Under the pieces are notes generated by a model that was not told the DNA's origin, did not search any database, and worked only from the letters and a program-made list of their open reading frames with translations. Below, piece by piece: positions 43,065-52,190 of a stretch of 59,589 bases of DNA (its first letter is position 1; the number at the start of each line of letters is the position of its first letter). The stretch is from an uncultured Ruminococcus sp. (GTDB lineage Bacteria > Bacillota > Clostridia > Oscillospirales > Acutalibacteraceae). The translations under genes were made by a program, and so were the position numbers. The stretch is taken from the NCBI GenBank assembly GCA_958403905.1, contig CATXZD010000015.1:1-59589 (forward strand). The letters are read 5' to 3'.

Positions 43065-44084
43065 TTAGTAGGTAAAATCAGGAACGTATTTTTTAATTGT
43101 CGGGAGCATTCCTATTTTGTCAGGGGTATGAGGCGGAAGCTGCCAGAAGTCATGAGCACAGTAGGTATTGCCCTCAATTATTGCAGGTCCATCGGGAGTA
43201 ATTGCTACATCCCAGCCGATATATCTTATCTGAGGTACAATCTGAGCCGCCTTAAGGCACATCTCAACAGCTTCTTTAACAAACGGAAGCTGGTATCCCT
43301 GAATCTTCACGTGAGTGTCGGGGTGCTCGGTGTAAATAATGCCCTTTGTTGTATCACCCGAATGAGCAGGATATTTCATCTTGCCTGTTTCAATGTCAAC
43401 AGGAGTAAACAAACAGTTGTTATCTACAACACTGCCTCCCTTTCCCATTTTCTGAACAATATAAACGCAGTGCGGAACCTTGTCGTTGTCAAGAATAGTG
43501 ATTACACGCATACTGTTTACAGCGTTGGGATAAAGCTTTGAGAGCGCAGGATGCTGTTTGATGTTATCCTCAATTGTGCAAAATCCCTTGTCAACAAGAT
43601 ATTTGTAAAGCTCGTCAAAATTTTTAAAATCGCTTACCTTAAGTCTTTCACAGCCGATACCGCACTCCTTGTCCTGCATTTTGCAGAAAAGGTATTCCCT
43701 TGATTCAACAAATTTTTTGACATCCTCTTTTGACGACTTGTCCATCTGGAGGTATCCTCTGCCGATATAATCCTTGAAAAGCTCGTTAAACTCGTCCTTG
43801 TTGTCAAAAAAATGCGCATACTCGGTATCATTCATAAACATATTAAGCTTTTTGCTGATAAGACGTGTGACGAACGTTTTACGCTGTTCTTTGTTGAGAT
43901 TATAGAATGCAAAAATCTCGTAATCATAGTAGCCTGCACCGTAGCGCTTTGCGCACCAAAGCATATCAAAGAAAATACCAACGCTGTTTTTGCCCGATCT
44001 TTCGTGTACATCCTTTATTGCCTTTTTCATTTTGCCGAAGCTTGCGTTCTTTAATACTCTGAAAATATATCCCTTATCTGCCAT
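43065..44084 (-). CDS. ATP-grasp protein (sugar-transfer associated type)
   Basis: A 339-residue enzyme of the ATP-grasp superfamily. Features are a basic N-terminus, a helical domain with KKFVESREYLFCKM, then PNAVNSMRVITILDNDKVPHCVYIVQKMGKGGSVVDN, and the C-terminal RYIGWDVAITPDGPAIIEGN, which carries the metal-binding D and E/N residues. These proteins join a carboxyl group to an amine or similar nucleophile, often near glycan or polymer genes. Here it stands alone between the microprotein and alr. Substrate unknown. Confidence 0.85.
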   Translation of the reverse strand: MADKGYIFRVLKNASFGKMKKAIKDVHERSGKNSVGIFFDMLWCAKRYGAGYYDYEIFAFYNLNKEQRKTFVTRLISKKLNMFMNDTEYAHFFDNKDEFNELFKDYIGRGYLQMDKSSKEDVKKFVESREYLFCKMQDKECGIGCERLKVSDFKNFDELYKYLVDKGFCTIEDNIKQHPALSKLYPNAVNSMRVITILDNDKVPHCVYIVQKMGKGGSVVDNNCLFTPVDIETGKMKYPAHSGDTTKGIIYTEHPDTHVKIQGYQLPFVKEAVEMCLKAAQIVPQIRYIGWDVAITPDGPAIIEGNTYCAHDFWQLPPHTPDKIGMLPTIKKYVPDFTY

Positions 44085-44166
44085 TTTATACCACTCCTGT
44101 TTTTTATCAAATGATTAAATTAAAAACGTGTTTTTGCCCGGATTTCATAATGTGTTATATGCCGAA

Positions 44167-45300
44167 TTAATCGTTAAGACACTCAACTTCATAAATTCGT
44201 GGAACTCTCTTTGAAATTCCGCATACAATCTCGTCAACATTAGTATTGAGCAAATCAGCCATCCATAATACACTTAGTTTGTCATTAAGCAGCGCAACAG
44301 TATCTCCGCGCTTCACATCGCCTATGTCTGTGACATCAACCATAAACTGATCCATACATACTCTGCCGATAATCGGCGCTTCTTTGTCATTTATCATAAC
44401 CTTGCCGATATTTGACAGCCGTCTGCTGTAGCCGTCGGCAAAGCCAACGGGAATTGTAGCAATTTTGGTCGGTCTTTTCGTTACAAACGTTCCGCCATAG
44501 CCAACCTCTGTTCCTTCAGGGACTTCTTTTACCATAACTACATACGTATACCAACTCATCACCTGCCGAAAATCTTCTTTGAACCATTCATCCTCATCAA
44601 TCGGACATAGCCCAAAAAGAATATCTCCTGCTCTTACGGCGTCAAGCTGTGTTTCAGGGCGAAGAAGAATTGCAGGACTGTTTGCAACGTGCTTACACGG
44701 GATTTCTACTCCCTCTTTTTCAAGCTTTGCAATCATATCAAGATACAGTTTAAACTGCTCTGTTGCACTTTTGCCGTCGTTTTCATCAGCACGTGAAAAG
44801 TGAGTAAACGCACCTGTTATTTTCAGGTTTTCCATTTCATTTATTTTTTTAATAATCGGAATTGCAGAATCGTTCGCAGGAAAACCTATTCTGCTCATAC
44901 CTGTATCAATTTTGATGTGTATCGGCTGAACAACACCGCTCCATTTTGCAAGCAAATTCAGCTTTTCTGCCGTATCAAGAGAAAATATAGTAGGTGTTAG
45001 ATTGTATTTAATAAGGTTTTCAAGCTGACCGTCACAGGTATCGCCAAGCAAAAGTATTGGCTCAACCGCACCTGCCTTGCGAAGCGAAGCACCCTCTTCC
45101 CAAACTGCAACGGCATATCTTTCAACACCACATTTTTTCAGGGTCGGATAAATGCCTTTTTCGCCATGACCGTAGCCGTCACCCTTCAAAACAGCCATTA
45201 TTTCAACGTCCTTGTCAAGACGGCTTCTGATATTTTTAATATTGTGTTCAATAGCACTAAGGCTTACTACAGCTTCAGTTCTTTGCGCAAGCTTTCTCAA
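44167..45300 (-). CDS. alr: Alanine racemase
   Basis: A ~377-residue PLP enzyme making D-alanine for the cell wall. The lysine motif is AVLKGDGYGHG (usual AVVKADAYGHG), followed by the barrel segments, IKIDTGMSRIGF, and the catalytic tyrosine region EVGYGGTFVTKRPTKIATIPVGFADGYSR. The C-terminal GRVCMDQFMVDVTD is typical. The likely start is the TTG at 45300, which has AGAGGG upstream; the frame is open to another TTG at 45354 with a poorer site. Full length. Confidence 0.94.
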   Translation of the reverse strand: MRKLAQRTEAVVSLSAIEHNIKNIRSRLDKDVEIMAVLKGDGYGHGEKGIYPTLKKCGVERYAVAVWEEGASLRKAGAVEPILLLGDTCDGQLENLIKYNLTPTIFSLDTAEKLNLLAKWSGVVQPIHIKIDTGMSRIGFPANDSAIPIIKKINEMENLKITGAFTHFSRADENDGKSATEQFKLYLDMIAKLEKEGVEIPCKHVANSPAILLRPETQLDAVRAGDILFGLCPIDEDEWFKEDFRQVMSWYTYVVMVKEVPEGTEVGYGGTFVTKRPTKIATIPVGFADGYSRRLSNIGKVMINDKEAPIIGRVCMDQFMVDVTDIGDVKRGDTVALLNDKLSVLWMADLLNTNVDEIVCGISKRVPRIYEVECLND

Positions 45301-45476
45301 AACAAAGCCCTCTTTCAATATTGAAATACTGCGAATTATCGCAAACTTATTCAACTCTGCACTTTCTTAGTTTATTAGTATATCATATATTTTTCTGTTT
45401 TACAATAATAAAACTCTTATTTCGATTAAATGTAATATTTCATCAATTATTTTACTTGCAATTTCTATCAGATAAA

Positions 45477-45507
45477 AGAATCCTCCGAATAAAATTCGGA
45501 GGATTCT
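45477..45507. terminator. Terminator of the first dockerin amylase
   Basis: AGAATCCTCCGAAT and ATTCGGAGGATTCT form a perfect 14-bp stem with T-runs on both strands. On the minus strand it lies 35 bp beyond the amylase stop codon. Confidence 0.85.
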
Positions 45508-45541
45508 TTCTTATATTTATAAAGTGAGACAAATGAGCGTA

Positions 45542-48037
45542 TTAAACGTTATAATCAGACCAAGTACCGTTTTCGTAAATCTTGTTCATTCCGTTGATTG
45601 TTAAATCGCCTGTCTGACTTCCGTTTCCGCCATTGTTGAAAATAATCATGGTAGCGTCTGACGGAACTTCCACACGATAAACATTATTACCCATGCTTTC
45701 GGTTTCAACGCCGGGCCAAGAGGTCATTGTAGTATTGCTCTTGCTCCAGTAATAAGCCATTACCTTGTTCCAATTATCAGTATTCTTAAAATAGAGATAA
45801 TTCTTAGCAGCAGGTTCAGTTGTAGTTTCAGGGTCAGTAGGTGTTTCGCCGCCTACGTATGTACCGCAGTAAGAACCTTCATATGCAAGTTCTGCAATAT
45901 AGCACTGAATAGCCGTAGCGTCTTTTACATTAACTACACCGTTTTTATCAACATCACCAGCCGTAAATGCATCACCCGTGAGTGTGCTGATTTCAGCAGC
46001 ATGAAGCTGAGCATCAGTTGCGTCTGAAATAGTGATTGTACCGTTTAAATCAACATCGCCAATAAGAACCTTGTTCTGCGGCTGTGTTGTCGGCTGAGTT
46101 GTTGAGGGCTGTGCAGTTGTAGCAGGCACTGTTGTAGGATTAGTATATCCGGACTCTGTGGGATATGTAACAGTTTTGCTTTCTTTTGTAAAGGTATAAG
46201 TGGCAGATGTTGTGTTTTTACCGTCTGTAGCAGTAAGTACAACAGTGTACTTTGTACCGATTGCATCGCCTGCGCCGATAGTAAATGTAGTATCCTTAGT
46301 GTATTTTACAGCAGCACCGCCATTGATGCTGTATGTACCGCTTGTTGCGTTATCAAGGCCGACAGTAATATCAATTGATTCAGCAGCAAAGTTCTCTCTG
46401 GGAGCTTCAATTGTGCTTCTGGGTACTGATGTAGTGTTGTAAACTACTGCAATACCGTCCTCGTTTCCGATTGTACCCTTGATTGTACCGCCTGAAACAG
46501 TAAATGTGCTGCCTGTTATCTGATCGGTGTAAGTACCGTCTTTCATCTTGCCGCCGAGGTTTACGCTTACAGCGCCTGCTCCCTTTGTGCTGACGAGAAC
46601 AACACCGCTGTTGCCTCTTACGTTATAGAAAAGTGAGTCGCCTGAATTTCCAAGGCTTTCGCTCTGACCAACGAAGTGGTTTCTGAAACGGTTAACCTCT
46701 GCAACGCAGGTGTCCATCCATGTTAATGTTCCGACCTCGCCCATCTGAGTCTGTCTGATTTCCTTAGCCATCTGATTCGGGTCTTTTCTTGCCTCGTAAC
46801 CGTTCTGGTCGCCGTTAAGTCTTTCATATGAATAGTAAGGTCTTGCAAAATAAAGACCAGTTGAATCTTTTCTTGATGCTACAATAGCCCACGCCTTGTT
46901 AATTGTTGAGTCATTGCTGTCATACGATGAGCCGCCGCCCATATATGTATCGTGAGATTCAGCCCAGAGAACTACCTTATTTCCCTGACCGTGAGCGTAT
47001 CCGCAGTAGCCTGAGTTTGACGCTCCGCCAACCTGTCCGTATTTGAGTGAATTTCTGATATTGTCACCTGTTGAGTTGTCGGTAACTGACATCTTGCTGA
47101 GGTAGTAGTTTTCCGCAGCATTGCTGTCAATTCTGTTAAGAACCTCGCCGTAATAGTAAGGCGTAAAGTTCTTTGTGCTCTTTGCATAGCTTGTTGCACC
47201 GTCAAGAACTACGTTCCAGAAATCACTTGCAAATGCAGAATCATCCGCAGGAGTTTCAATGTGCTTTGCAGCGTCAAATCTGAAGCCGTCAGCACCGTTA
47301 TCTATACATTCCTTGAGGAGGTTGAGAATCATATTCTGAACCTTCTTGTCGCCCGTGTTAAGGTCAGGCATACCCATATTACCCTGAGTAACGTCAAAAC
47401 GTCCATCACTTGTATGAACCCAGCTTGTGCTGATGTGCCAGTAAGAGGAATCGGTAAGCATATCAGGATTCCAGAATGTTCCTACCTGAGGTGAAATATC
47501 GCCCATAACCTCTTCAACCGAGCCGATTTTCCAACCCTTAATGTTGCCCATATGGTTTGCGACAATATCAACAATAACTTTGATACCGTATTTTTCTGCT
47601 TCATCGCACATAGACTTAAATTCAGCCTTTGTGCCGTACCATGTGTAACCGTTGTCACAAATTTCTTCGGCTACGGGCTGATAGCTTTTCCACCAGTTAC
47701 CGTCATTACCGCCTGTGCCGTCAGGAATACCTACATTACCGTAAGCAGTTCCCTCCCAGTAATAGTCCTTAGGCTGAGTTACCGGTGAAGTCTGCACGGC
47801 AGTGTAGCCGGCTGCTGCAATCTGTGGAAGATACTTTTTGATGTTGTTGTACGACCAGTTCCAACAGTGAAGAATAACGCCTTGCTGAACGCTGTCAGGC
47901 TGCTCGAAGTCGATAGTAGATGATGAAGCTGCAACTTCACCACTGTTTGTCGTTACGGCTGATATTCCGGCAACGGATGATGACATTACCAATACAGAAG
48001 CCAGTAACGAACTAATGATTTTCTTACTCCATTTCAT
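45542..48037 (-). CDS. Alpha-amylase GH13 with dockerin and CBM26
   Basis: An ~831-residue secreted amylase; residue numbers below count from an upstream in-frame TTG, five residues longer. Signal peptide, then a GH13 catalytic domain (about 55-480) with VDIVANHMGN, the nucleophile in GFRFDAAKH (Asp260), the acid/base in YYGEVLN (Glu303) and ESHDTY (Asp368). An amylase C-domain and a beta domain (about 555-625) follow. A Thr/Pro linker leads to a type I dockerin (about 663-722) with two calcium loops, GDVDLNGTITISDATD and GDVDKNGVVNVKDATA. A C-terminal CBM26-like starch-binding module (about 751-836) has AYYWS, WPG and IIFNNG. It probably degrades starch while docked on a cohesin scaffold. 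The ATG at 48037 has GGAG nine bases upstream. Confidence 0.95.
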   Translation of the reverse strand: MKWSKKIISSLLASVLVMSSSVAGISAVTTNSGEVAASSSTIDFEQPDSVQQGVILHCWNWSYNNIKKYLPQIAAAGYTAVQTSPVTQPKDYYWEGTAYGNVGIPDGTGGNDGNWWKSYQPVAEEICDNGYTWYGTKAEFKSMCDEAEKYGIKVIVDIVANHMGNIKGWKIGSVEEVMGDISPQVGTFWNPDMLTDSSYWHISTSWVHTSDGRFDVTQGNMGMPDLNTGDKKVQNMILNLLKECIDNGADGFRFDAAKHIETPADDSAFASDFWNVVLDGATSYAKSTKNFTPYYYGEVLNRIDSNAAENYYLSKMSVTDNSTGDNIRNSLKYGQVGGASNSGYCGYAHGQGNKVVLWAESHDTYMGGGSSYDSNDSTINKAWAIVASRKDSTGLYFARPYYSYERLNGDQNGYEARKDPNQMAKEIRQTQMGEVGTLTWMDTCVAEVNRFRNHFVGQSESLGNSGDSLFYNVRGNSGVVLVSTKGAGAVSVNLGGKMKDGTYTDQITGSTFTVSGGTIKGTIGNEDGIAVVYNTTSVPRSTIEAPRENFAAESIDITVGLDNATSGTYSINGGAAVKYTKDTTFTIGAGDAIGTKYTVVLTATDGKNTTSATYTFTKESKTVTYPTESGYTNPTTVPATTAQPSTTQPTTQPQNKVLIGDVDLNGTITISDATDAQLHAAEISTLTGDAFTAGDVDKNGVVNVKDATAIQCYIAELAYEGSYCGTYVGGETPTDPETTTEPAAKNYLYFKNTDNWNKVMAYYWSKSNTTMTSWPGVETESMGNNVYRVEVPSDATMIIFNNGGNGSQTGDLTINGMNKIYENGTWSDYNV

Positions 48038-48062
48038 TTTTAATTTCTCCAACTTCTAAAAT

Positions 48063-48082
48063 TTCGGCAAGATTCCCCTCTT
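48063..48082. repeat. Perfect palindrome in the amylase leader
   Basis: GGCAAGA, six bases, TCTTGCC: a 7-bp perfect dyad 26 bp upstream of the amylase ATG and about 90 bp upstream of the divergent AraC gene. It could be an operator or a 5'-UTR hairpin. TATAAT-like boxes lie just above it at 48094-48106. Confidence 0.5.
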
Positions 48083-48174
48083 GCCATGACTTAATTATTA
48101 TATTATAATATATATGAAATATCTTGTACTAAAATACTCATTAATGATACTATTCTATTTTATTTGAGGTTTTT

Positions 48175-49080
48175 ATGAAAAAATTTATCGAAAATCTGAG
48201 TGATAAAAAAACTGAATTCAAAGAATCGGATATGCCGTTTAGATACTATCATTTTGACTATTCCGATGGCTTTTCAGGCTTTCAGTTTCACTGGCACGAA
48301 GAAATTGAAATTCACTATGTTGTCGGCGGAAGCGGAAGCTTCTTTATTGATGACACGGAATACAGCGTTGAAAAAGGTGATATAATCTTTATTGCCCCAA
48401 GAATTATTCACAGCGGAAAATCGAACAACAATGACCTTATTGACATTTGCTATATTGTTGACAACGACTATCTTATGTCAAAAAACAACGAGTACAATAC
48501 CGATAAATTTTTTACTGAGCTGATTAATGCAAAAATTGAACTACCGGTTATATGCAGTAAAAATGAGGGATATGAACAGCTAAAAAAGCCCTTGCAGATG
48601 ATAGATTTCTGTGTTGAAAACCGAGGACCGTTTTTTCAGCTTGAAATTAAACGCAGTTTATTTGACTTTTTTATAGAACTGTATAAGAATAATTATCTTT
48701 CAATGTCGCCCCAGTCATCAAATCGCAACGAAACAAAAAGTATTATAAAGCAGTCAATCAGCTATATTCAGCAGAATGCATCGGGCAAACTTACGATTGA
48801 TGAAATCGCATCTCACGTTGGTTTGAGTTCAAGCTATTTTATGAAGCTTTTTAAGGAAAGCACAAAAATGACATGCGTTGAATACATAAAAATTCTGCGC
48901 CTGAACAACGCCGCAAATATGCTTAAAGAAACAGATGAAAGTATTTTGCAAATTGCTCAAAGCTGCGGATTCTTTAATCTTTCACTTTTTAACAGAGAAT
49001 TCAAAAGATACTATTCTATCACACCGAGCCTATACAGAAAAAAATATAAAATGTCGGAAATCGAATTTATTACTTTTTAG
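48175..49080 (+). CDS. AraC family transcriptional regulator
   Basis: A 301-residue regulator. The N-terminal cupin domain (about 30-110, FHWHEEIEIHYVVGGSGSFFIDDTEYSVEKGDIIFIAPRIIHSG) would bind a sugar or other ligand. The C-terminal double helix-turn-helix (about 200-297) has GKLTIDEIASHVGLSSSYFMKLFKESTKMTCVEYIKILRLNNAANML and the second motif ending CGFFNLSLFNREFKRYYSITPSLYRKKY. It is divergent from the first dockerin amylase and convergent with the second, so it is a strong candidate to control them, possibly in response to malto-oligosaccharides. Target and ligand are inferred. Confidence 0.92.
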   Translation: MKKFIENLSDKKTEFKESDMPFRYYHFDYSDGFSGFQFHWHEEIEIHYVVGGSGSFFIDDTEYSVEKGDIIFIAPRIIHSGKSNNNDLIDICYIVDNDYLMSKNNEYNTDKFFTELINAKIELPVICSKNEGYEQLKKPLQMIDFCVENRGPFFQLEIKRSLFDFFIELYKNNYLSMSPQSSNRNETKSIIKQSISYIQQNASGKLTIDEIASHVGLSSSYFMKLFKESTKMTCVEYIKILRLNNAANMLKETDESILQIAQSCGFFNLSLFNREFKRYYSITPSLYRKKYKMSEIEFITF

Positions 49081-49090
49081 CATATAACAA

Positions 49091-49120
49091 GGCGGACTGC
49101 TTTCGCAGTCCGCCTGAATT
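49091..49120. terminator. Terminator between the AraC gene and the second amylase
   Basis: GGCGGACTGC, TTTC, GCAGTCCGCC forms a perfect 10-bp stem followed by TGAATTTTTAT on the plus strand, between convergent genes. Confidence 0.8.
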
Positions 49121-49143
49121 TTTATAGGATTTATAAAAATCTG

Positions 49144-51894
49144 TTACCATGTTCCGTAGAGATTATGCCCTTTTGAATCGACTTCTGACTTTGCGTAGAA
49201 ATTAAGTTCAGAGCCATCGAACGGGATATCAACCGTCTGGCTGTTATTGTTGTTAAAGATAATATAATCAGCATCTGACGGTACTTCAATTGAATAAATA
49301 GCTTCGCCGTAATCGTTATTCTCTACAAATGTCATTTTTGTTCCCGGCCATGCAACGGGTCCGACTTCACCGTCTGTCCAATAGTAACAGTAGATTGTTC
49401 CGCTCCAACGCTGAGAGTTTGAGAACTTAACCGTATAGGTTTCAGGAGTGGGCACAGTAGTTGGAGGAGCAGTTGTGGGCTGCGTTGCCTGAGTTGTAGG
49501 CTGTGTTGTCGGCTGTGGTGTTGTAGTCGCAGTCGTAGGAGTTTCACCGCCGATATATTCGCCGCAGTGTGCTGCTAATTCTGTTAAGCCTGCGAGATAG
49601 CACTGAATCGCAGTAGCGTCTTTTATGTTAATAGTGCCGTTTTTATCAACGTCTGCTGCAATGGCATTGTTACCTGACAGTGTTTTATACTCGCTTATAT
49701 GACTCTGAATATCGGTAGCGTCGCTGATTGTGATTTTACCGTTAAGGTTTACGTCGCCGATAAGAATCTTGTTAACAGGAGCCGTAGTTGAAGGAACAGT
49801 GGTTGGCTGTGTTGTTGGTCGTGTTGTCGGAGCTGTTGTTGAAGGAATCTGAGTATACTCTACCCATGAGTGGTTAGCTCTCATAATCATTGTTCTTCCG
49901 TTAAGAGGCATACCTGTTTCACCATCGGCAGGATAACGATTTGTTGTTGCACTGCTACTCTCGGTTAAGATTACATAACCGTTTTCAAGCTCTTCGGGCA
50001 CTTCAATAACATAGTATCCTGTTGCAGAATCCTTTGTCATCTTCACGCCGGGCCATGCAGCATTTCTGGTTGTTTCGTCAACATAGATATATGCGTACGC
50101 ACTTGACCAGTTGTAAGATGAATTATCAAAGTAAACCTTCTGAACAAGACTCGGGTCAACCTTTGTATATGTATATGTTACGGGGTCGCAGGTTGTTGAA
50201 CTGTCGGAAGCCTTTACTGTTACTGTTGTCTTTGTGCCGTAAGCAAGACCTGAACCGATTGTGATTGTCTGTCCGTTTGTAAAGCTTGCGAATGAACCTC
50301 CGTCAATAGAATACTGACCGCTTGTTGCATTTTTATAGTTGAGTGTAAGATTTAAAGTATCTGTTTTGTAGCTCTGTGAGCCGGGATTTACAGAAGCAGA
50401 AGGGCCTGCAGGCTTTGCATTGTAAACAACTGCTACGCCTGTGCTTCCGATATTACCGCTGATTTTGCCGTTAGCAACAGTAAATTTGTTACCTGAAACC
50501 TGATCTGTATAATTGCCTGCTGTCATCTTGTGTGCAGTTACGTTAACAGATGCTGATGAACCGCTGCAGTTTACAAGAACTACACCCTCTGTGCCACGCT
50601 CGTTATATGCGATTGAGCCTTCGCTTGAGAGATACTCTGTCTTACCGGCAAAGTAGTTCTTAAACTGGTTAACAGCCCTAACTTCATCATCGCCCCATGC
50701 AGTTACGCTTGCTGTGCCTATCTGGTCGGAATAGTTTCTCGGACGAGCAAGGTACATACCGCAAGCCTGTGCTCTTGAACCAACCATTGCCCATGTCTTT
50801 TTAAGAGTTGTATCACTCTGACCTCTTGAAGCGCCGTTTGCGTATGTGTCGTGTGATTCGTTCCATAAAACTGATTTATTTCCGGCAGGCTGAGAACCGT
50901 CATCAAGATAAAAGTCACTTCTCTTTGCACCGTTTGAATCACCGCTGTTAACAGAATTACGGATTGAGTTTGATACAGAGCTTGTTGTAATGCTCATCAT
51001 TGAAGTGTAAGAACCAAGTACTGATGTAGCGACGTTCTTATCGTTATCACCTGTTACCTTATCAAGAATCTCACCGTAATAATACGGAGTAATTCCTCTT
51101 TTGCTCTTGGCGTAGCTTGTAGCAGCACCGAGAACATTAGGCCAGAACTGGCTTGCGCAGCCACTGTCTACAGGTGTTTCAATATGCTTTGCACCGTCGA
51201 AACGGAAGCCGTCGGCACCTGCATCAATTGCCTCTTTAAGGAAGGAAATTGCATAGTTCTGAATCTTTGTGTTTGAAGTGTTGAGATCCGGAAGTCCGCC
51301 CATACAATACTGTGTGATATCATAACGCGTAGCATACCAGCTGTTTTTGCTGATATCATGCCAGCATGAGCTGTCATTTCTGATATCATCAGGAATTGTA
51401 GGAGAAAGCGTGTTGTCACCGTTGTTTGCTAGGTGGTTTAATACTGCGTCAACAATTACCTTTACACCGTATTTATGAGCTTCGTCACACATAGCTTTGA
51501 ACTCACTTTTTGTGCCACACGCATTCTGACCGTTAGTTTCAATGCTGAAATTTGAGGGCTGATAGTAAACCCACCAACTGCCTGACATCTGTCTGTTCTG
51601 TGTTGTTTCCTTGATTGTCTGGATAGGTGAAGTCTGGATAGCACTAAAGCCCTGCTCTGCAATTTTCTTCATGTTAGCCTTAATACCATTGTAGCTCCAG
51701 TTCCAGCACTGAAGAATCTGTCCGTCCTGTACATTATCTACAAGACCGTAATCTGCTCCCGTTTCTACGGAAGTTGTTTGTGCAGAAACCTCTGCGGTTT
51801 CGTTTGTTCTTGCCTCAGCAACAAAGCTGCCTACTGTAAGGCAAGAAAGCGCCATACATAATGCGAGTATAGCGCTCATGATTTTTTTGCTCAA
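49144..51894 (-). CDS. Alpha-amylase GH13 with dockerin and two CBM26 modules
   Basis: A ~916-residue secreted amylase; residue numbers below count from an upstream in-frame GTG, three residues longer. Signal peptide, GH13 domain with VDAVLNHLAN, nucleophile Asp236 (GFRFDGAKH), acid/base Glu278 (YYGEILD) and Asp352 (ESHDTY). A beta domain (about 500-580) is followed by a first CBM26-like module (about 588-680), a Thr/Pro linker, a type I dockerin (about 714-775, GDVNLNGKITISDATD and ADVDKNGTINIKDATA) and a C-terminal CBM26-like module (about 823-919). The start is taken as the TTG at 51894, since AGGAG lies eight bases upstream; the GTG at 51903 is part of that site. It is clearly a paralogue of the 45542 amylase with an extra starch-binding module. 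Confidence 0.94.
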   Translation of the reverse strand: MSKKIMSAILALCMALSCLTVGSFVAEARTNETAEVSAQTTSVETGADYGLVDNVQDGQILQCWNWSYNGIKANMKKIAEQGFSAIQTSPIQTIKETTQNRQMSGSWWVYYQPSNFSIETNGQNACGTKSEFKAMCDEAHKYGVKVIVDAVLNHLANNGDNTLSPTIPDDIRNDSSCWHDISKNSWYATRYDITQYCMGGLPDLNTSNTKIQNYAISFLKEAIDAGADGFRFDGAKHIETPVDSGCASQFWPNVLGAATSYAKSKRGITPYYYGEILDKVTGDNDKNVATSVLGSYTSMMSITTSSVSNSIRNSVNSGDSNGAKRSDFYLDDGSQPAGNKSVLWNESHDTYANGASRGQSDTTLKKTWAMVGSRAQACGMYLARPRNYSDQIGTASVTAWGDDEVRAVNQFKNYFAGKTEYLSSEGSIAYNERGTEGVVLVNCSGSSASVNVTAHKMTAGNYTDQVSGNKFTVANGKISGNIGSTGVAVVYNAKPAGPSASVNPGSQSYKTDTLNLTLNYKNATSGQYSIDGGSFASFTNGQTITIGSGLAYGTKTTVTVKASDSSTTCDPVTYTYTKVDPSLVQKVYFDNSSYNWSSAYAYIYVDETTRNAAWPGVKMTKDSATGYYVIEVPEELENGYVILTESSSATTNRYPADGETGMPLNGRTMIMRANHSWVEYTQIPSTTAPTTRPTTQPTTVPSTTAPVNKILIGDVNLNGKITISDATDIQSHISEYKTLSGNNAIAADVDKNGTINIKDATAIQCYLAGLTELAAHCGEYIGGETPTTATTTPQPTTQPTTQATQPTTAPPTTVPTPETYTVKFSNSQRWSGTIYCYYWTDGEVGPVAWPGTKMTFVENNDYGEAIYSIEVPSDADYIIFNNNNSQTVDIPFDGSELNFYAKSEVDSKGHNLYGTW

Positions 51895-51945
51895 TTGTCT
51901 CACTCCTAAATAAAATTACCTTGAAACTGCCGTTGCAGTCTCGTA

Positions 51946-51973
51946 AAAAGGGGCAACCCGCATACAATCGCCC
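51946..51973 (-). promoter_or_regulatory. Leader hairpin with T-run upstream of the second amylase
   Basis: On the minus strand GGGCGA and TTGCCC pair across an 11-base loop and are followed by CTTTTT, about 50 bp before the start codon and about 10 bp past the predicted transcription start. It may be an attenuator or a 5' stabiliser; the stem is short. Confidence 0.4.
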
Positions 51974-51985
51974 ATTTCCTTATTT

Positions 51986-52014
51986 ATAATAACAAAATAA
52001 TAATACTTATGCAA
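51986..52014 (-). promoter_or_regulatory. Promoter for the second dockerin amylase
   Basis: TTGCAT (52009-52014), 17 bp and TATTAT (51986-51991). The 290-bp region between this gene and nfo otherwise holds only AT-rich sequence. Confidence 0.6.
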
Positions 52015-52190
52015 CGCACTATCTGCACAATAAAACATTTTTCTTTTTAGTGAATATGCCAAATTATGTATTTTTTATGGTTTATTGTATACAAACCTGT
52101 TGCAAAATAAACATATATTATCAACAAATCGTTTTCTTTTAGTGCATATATCATATTGTCAAATCTACCGAAATTTCTGTCAAAAAAGTA

